A stretch of 6,087 nucleotides of DNA from positions 1 through 6,087 of the forward strand of contig CAMHDX010000063.1 in NCBI GenBank assembly GCA_946183895.1, given 5' to 3'. The DNA is from an uncultured Porphyromonadaceae bacterium (lineage in GTDB: Bacteria > Bacteroidota > Bacteroidia > Bacteroidales > Muribaculaceae). A program made the translations under genes and the position numbers. Positions 5,943-6,087 of this stretch are shown here, piece after piece; position 1 is the stretch's first letter, and each line of letters begins with the position of its first letter. The notes beneath the pieces were generated by a model. It did not search any database and was not told where the DNA came from. It saw nothing but the letters and a program-made list of their open reading frames with translations.

Positions 5943-5972
5943 TTTGGCAAAGGATTAAAAAAAGTAAATTTG
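5943..5972 (+). promoter_or_regulatory. Bacteroidetes-type promoter facing right
   Basis: TTTG at 5943-5946 and TAAATTTG at 5965-5972 (an exact TAnnTTTG match) are 18 bases apart. Transcription would begin near 5979, leaving a leader of about 97 nt before the ATG at 6076. The promoter diverges from that of the lacI-type gene, the usual layout for a regulator and its target. Confidence 0.65.
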
Positions 5973-5990
5973 CGTCGCTTTATAGGCCAT

Positions 5991-6013
5991 TGTGATGTCT
6001 ACCATGCATCACA
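5991..6013. promoter_or_regulatory. Inverted repeat TGTGATG-N9-CATCACA in leader
   Basis: TGTGATG (5991-5997) and CATCACA (6007-6013) are exact reverse complements around a 9-base spacer. The element begins about 12 nt after the predicted plus-strand transcription start, so it could be an operator that blocks the promoter or a stem-loop in the leader RNA. The spacing differs from the CRP site (TGTGA-N6-TCACA). Confidence 0.5.
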
Positions 6014-6075
6014 CTCGTGAATGATTAACACTACAACCTATTTTAATACATTTCATTAACTTTAAAAATTAAAAG

Positions 6076-6087
6076 ATGAAGCAGGTA
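6076..6087 (+). CDS. Start of a gene cut by the right edge
   Basis: ATG at 6076 opens a frame (M-K-Q-V) that runs to the window end. It is preceded by an A-rich stretch (AAAATTAAAAG) typical of Bacteroidetes translation starts and lies downstream of a good promoter. Only four codons are visible, so no function can be given. By position it is the likely target of the divergent LacI-family regulator. Confidence 0.5.

Overview
The window looks like chromosomal DNA of a Bacteroidales bacterium, probably a gut member such as Muribaculaceae or a relative. This is inference from four observations: Bacteroidetes-type promoter elements (TTTG at -33, TAnnTTTG at -7) at the right end, A-rich leaders in place of Shine-Dalgarno sites on the main genes, a PafA-type alkaline phosphatase typical of that phylum, and a DUF4160/DUF2442 pair common there. 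No rRNA, tRNA, CRISPR array or insertion sequence was seen.

Left part (1-820): a visibly AT-rich stretch holding a small plus-strand two-gene cassette. The first gene is a DUF4160 protein broken by a one-base frameshift. Thirteen bases later comes an intact DUF2442 protein with a C-terminal helix-turn-helix. Such pairs are often annotated as putative toxin-antitoxin modules. Here the putative toxin is damaged and the putative antitoxin/regulator is intact. The first 160 bases contain no gene that can be identified.

Middle and right (905-5845): a GC-rich block of four minus-strand genes, all intact, converging on the cassette across a strong hairpin at 842-877. In transcription order they are a LacI-family regulator, an exported PafA-like alkaline phosphatase, a cytosolic three-domain Xaa-Pro aminopeptidase, and a gamma-class carbonic-anhydrase-like hexapeptide-repeat protein. 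Gaps are 76, 29 and 39 bp. No Bacteroidetes promoter match was found in these gaps, so one transcription unit read from the lacI promoter is plausible. The lacI-pafA gap carries two hairpins and a direct repeat that could lower or tune expression of the genes behind the regulator.

Right end (5846-6087): a divergent control region. A LacI-type operator (GCAAACGATTGC, central CpG) contains the -33 element of the lacI promoter, which suggests autoregulation. Opposite it is a good plus-strand promoter with a leader of about 97 nt containing a 7-bp inverted repeat, leading to an ATG at 6076 that begins a gene cut by the window edge. The truncated gene is the obvious candidate target of the LacI regulator. 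The window shows no dramatic novel system. Its most informative points are the autoregulatory divergent control region, the structured lacI-pafA gap, and the frameshifted DUF4160 gene.
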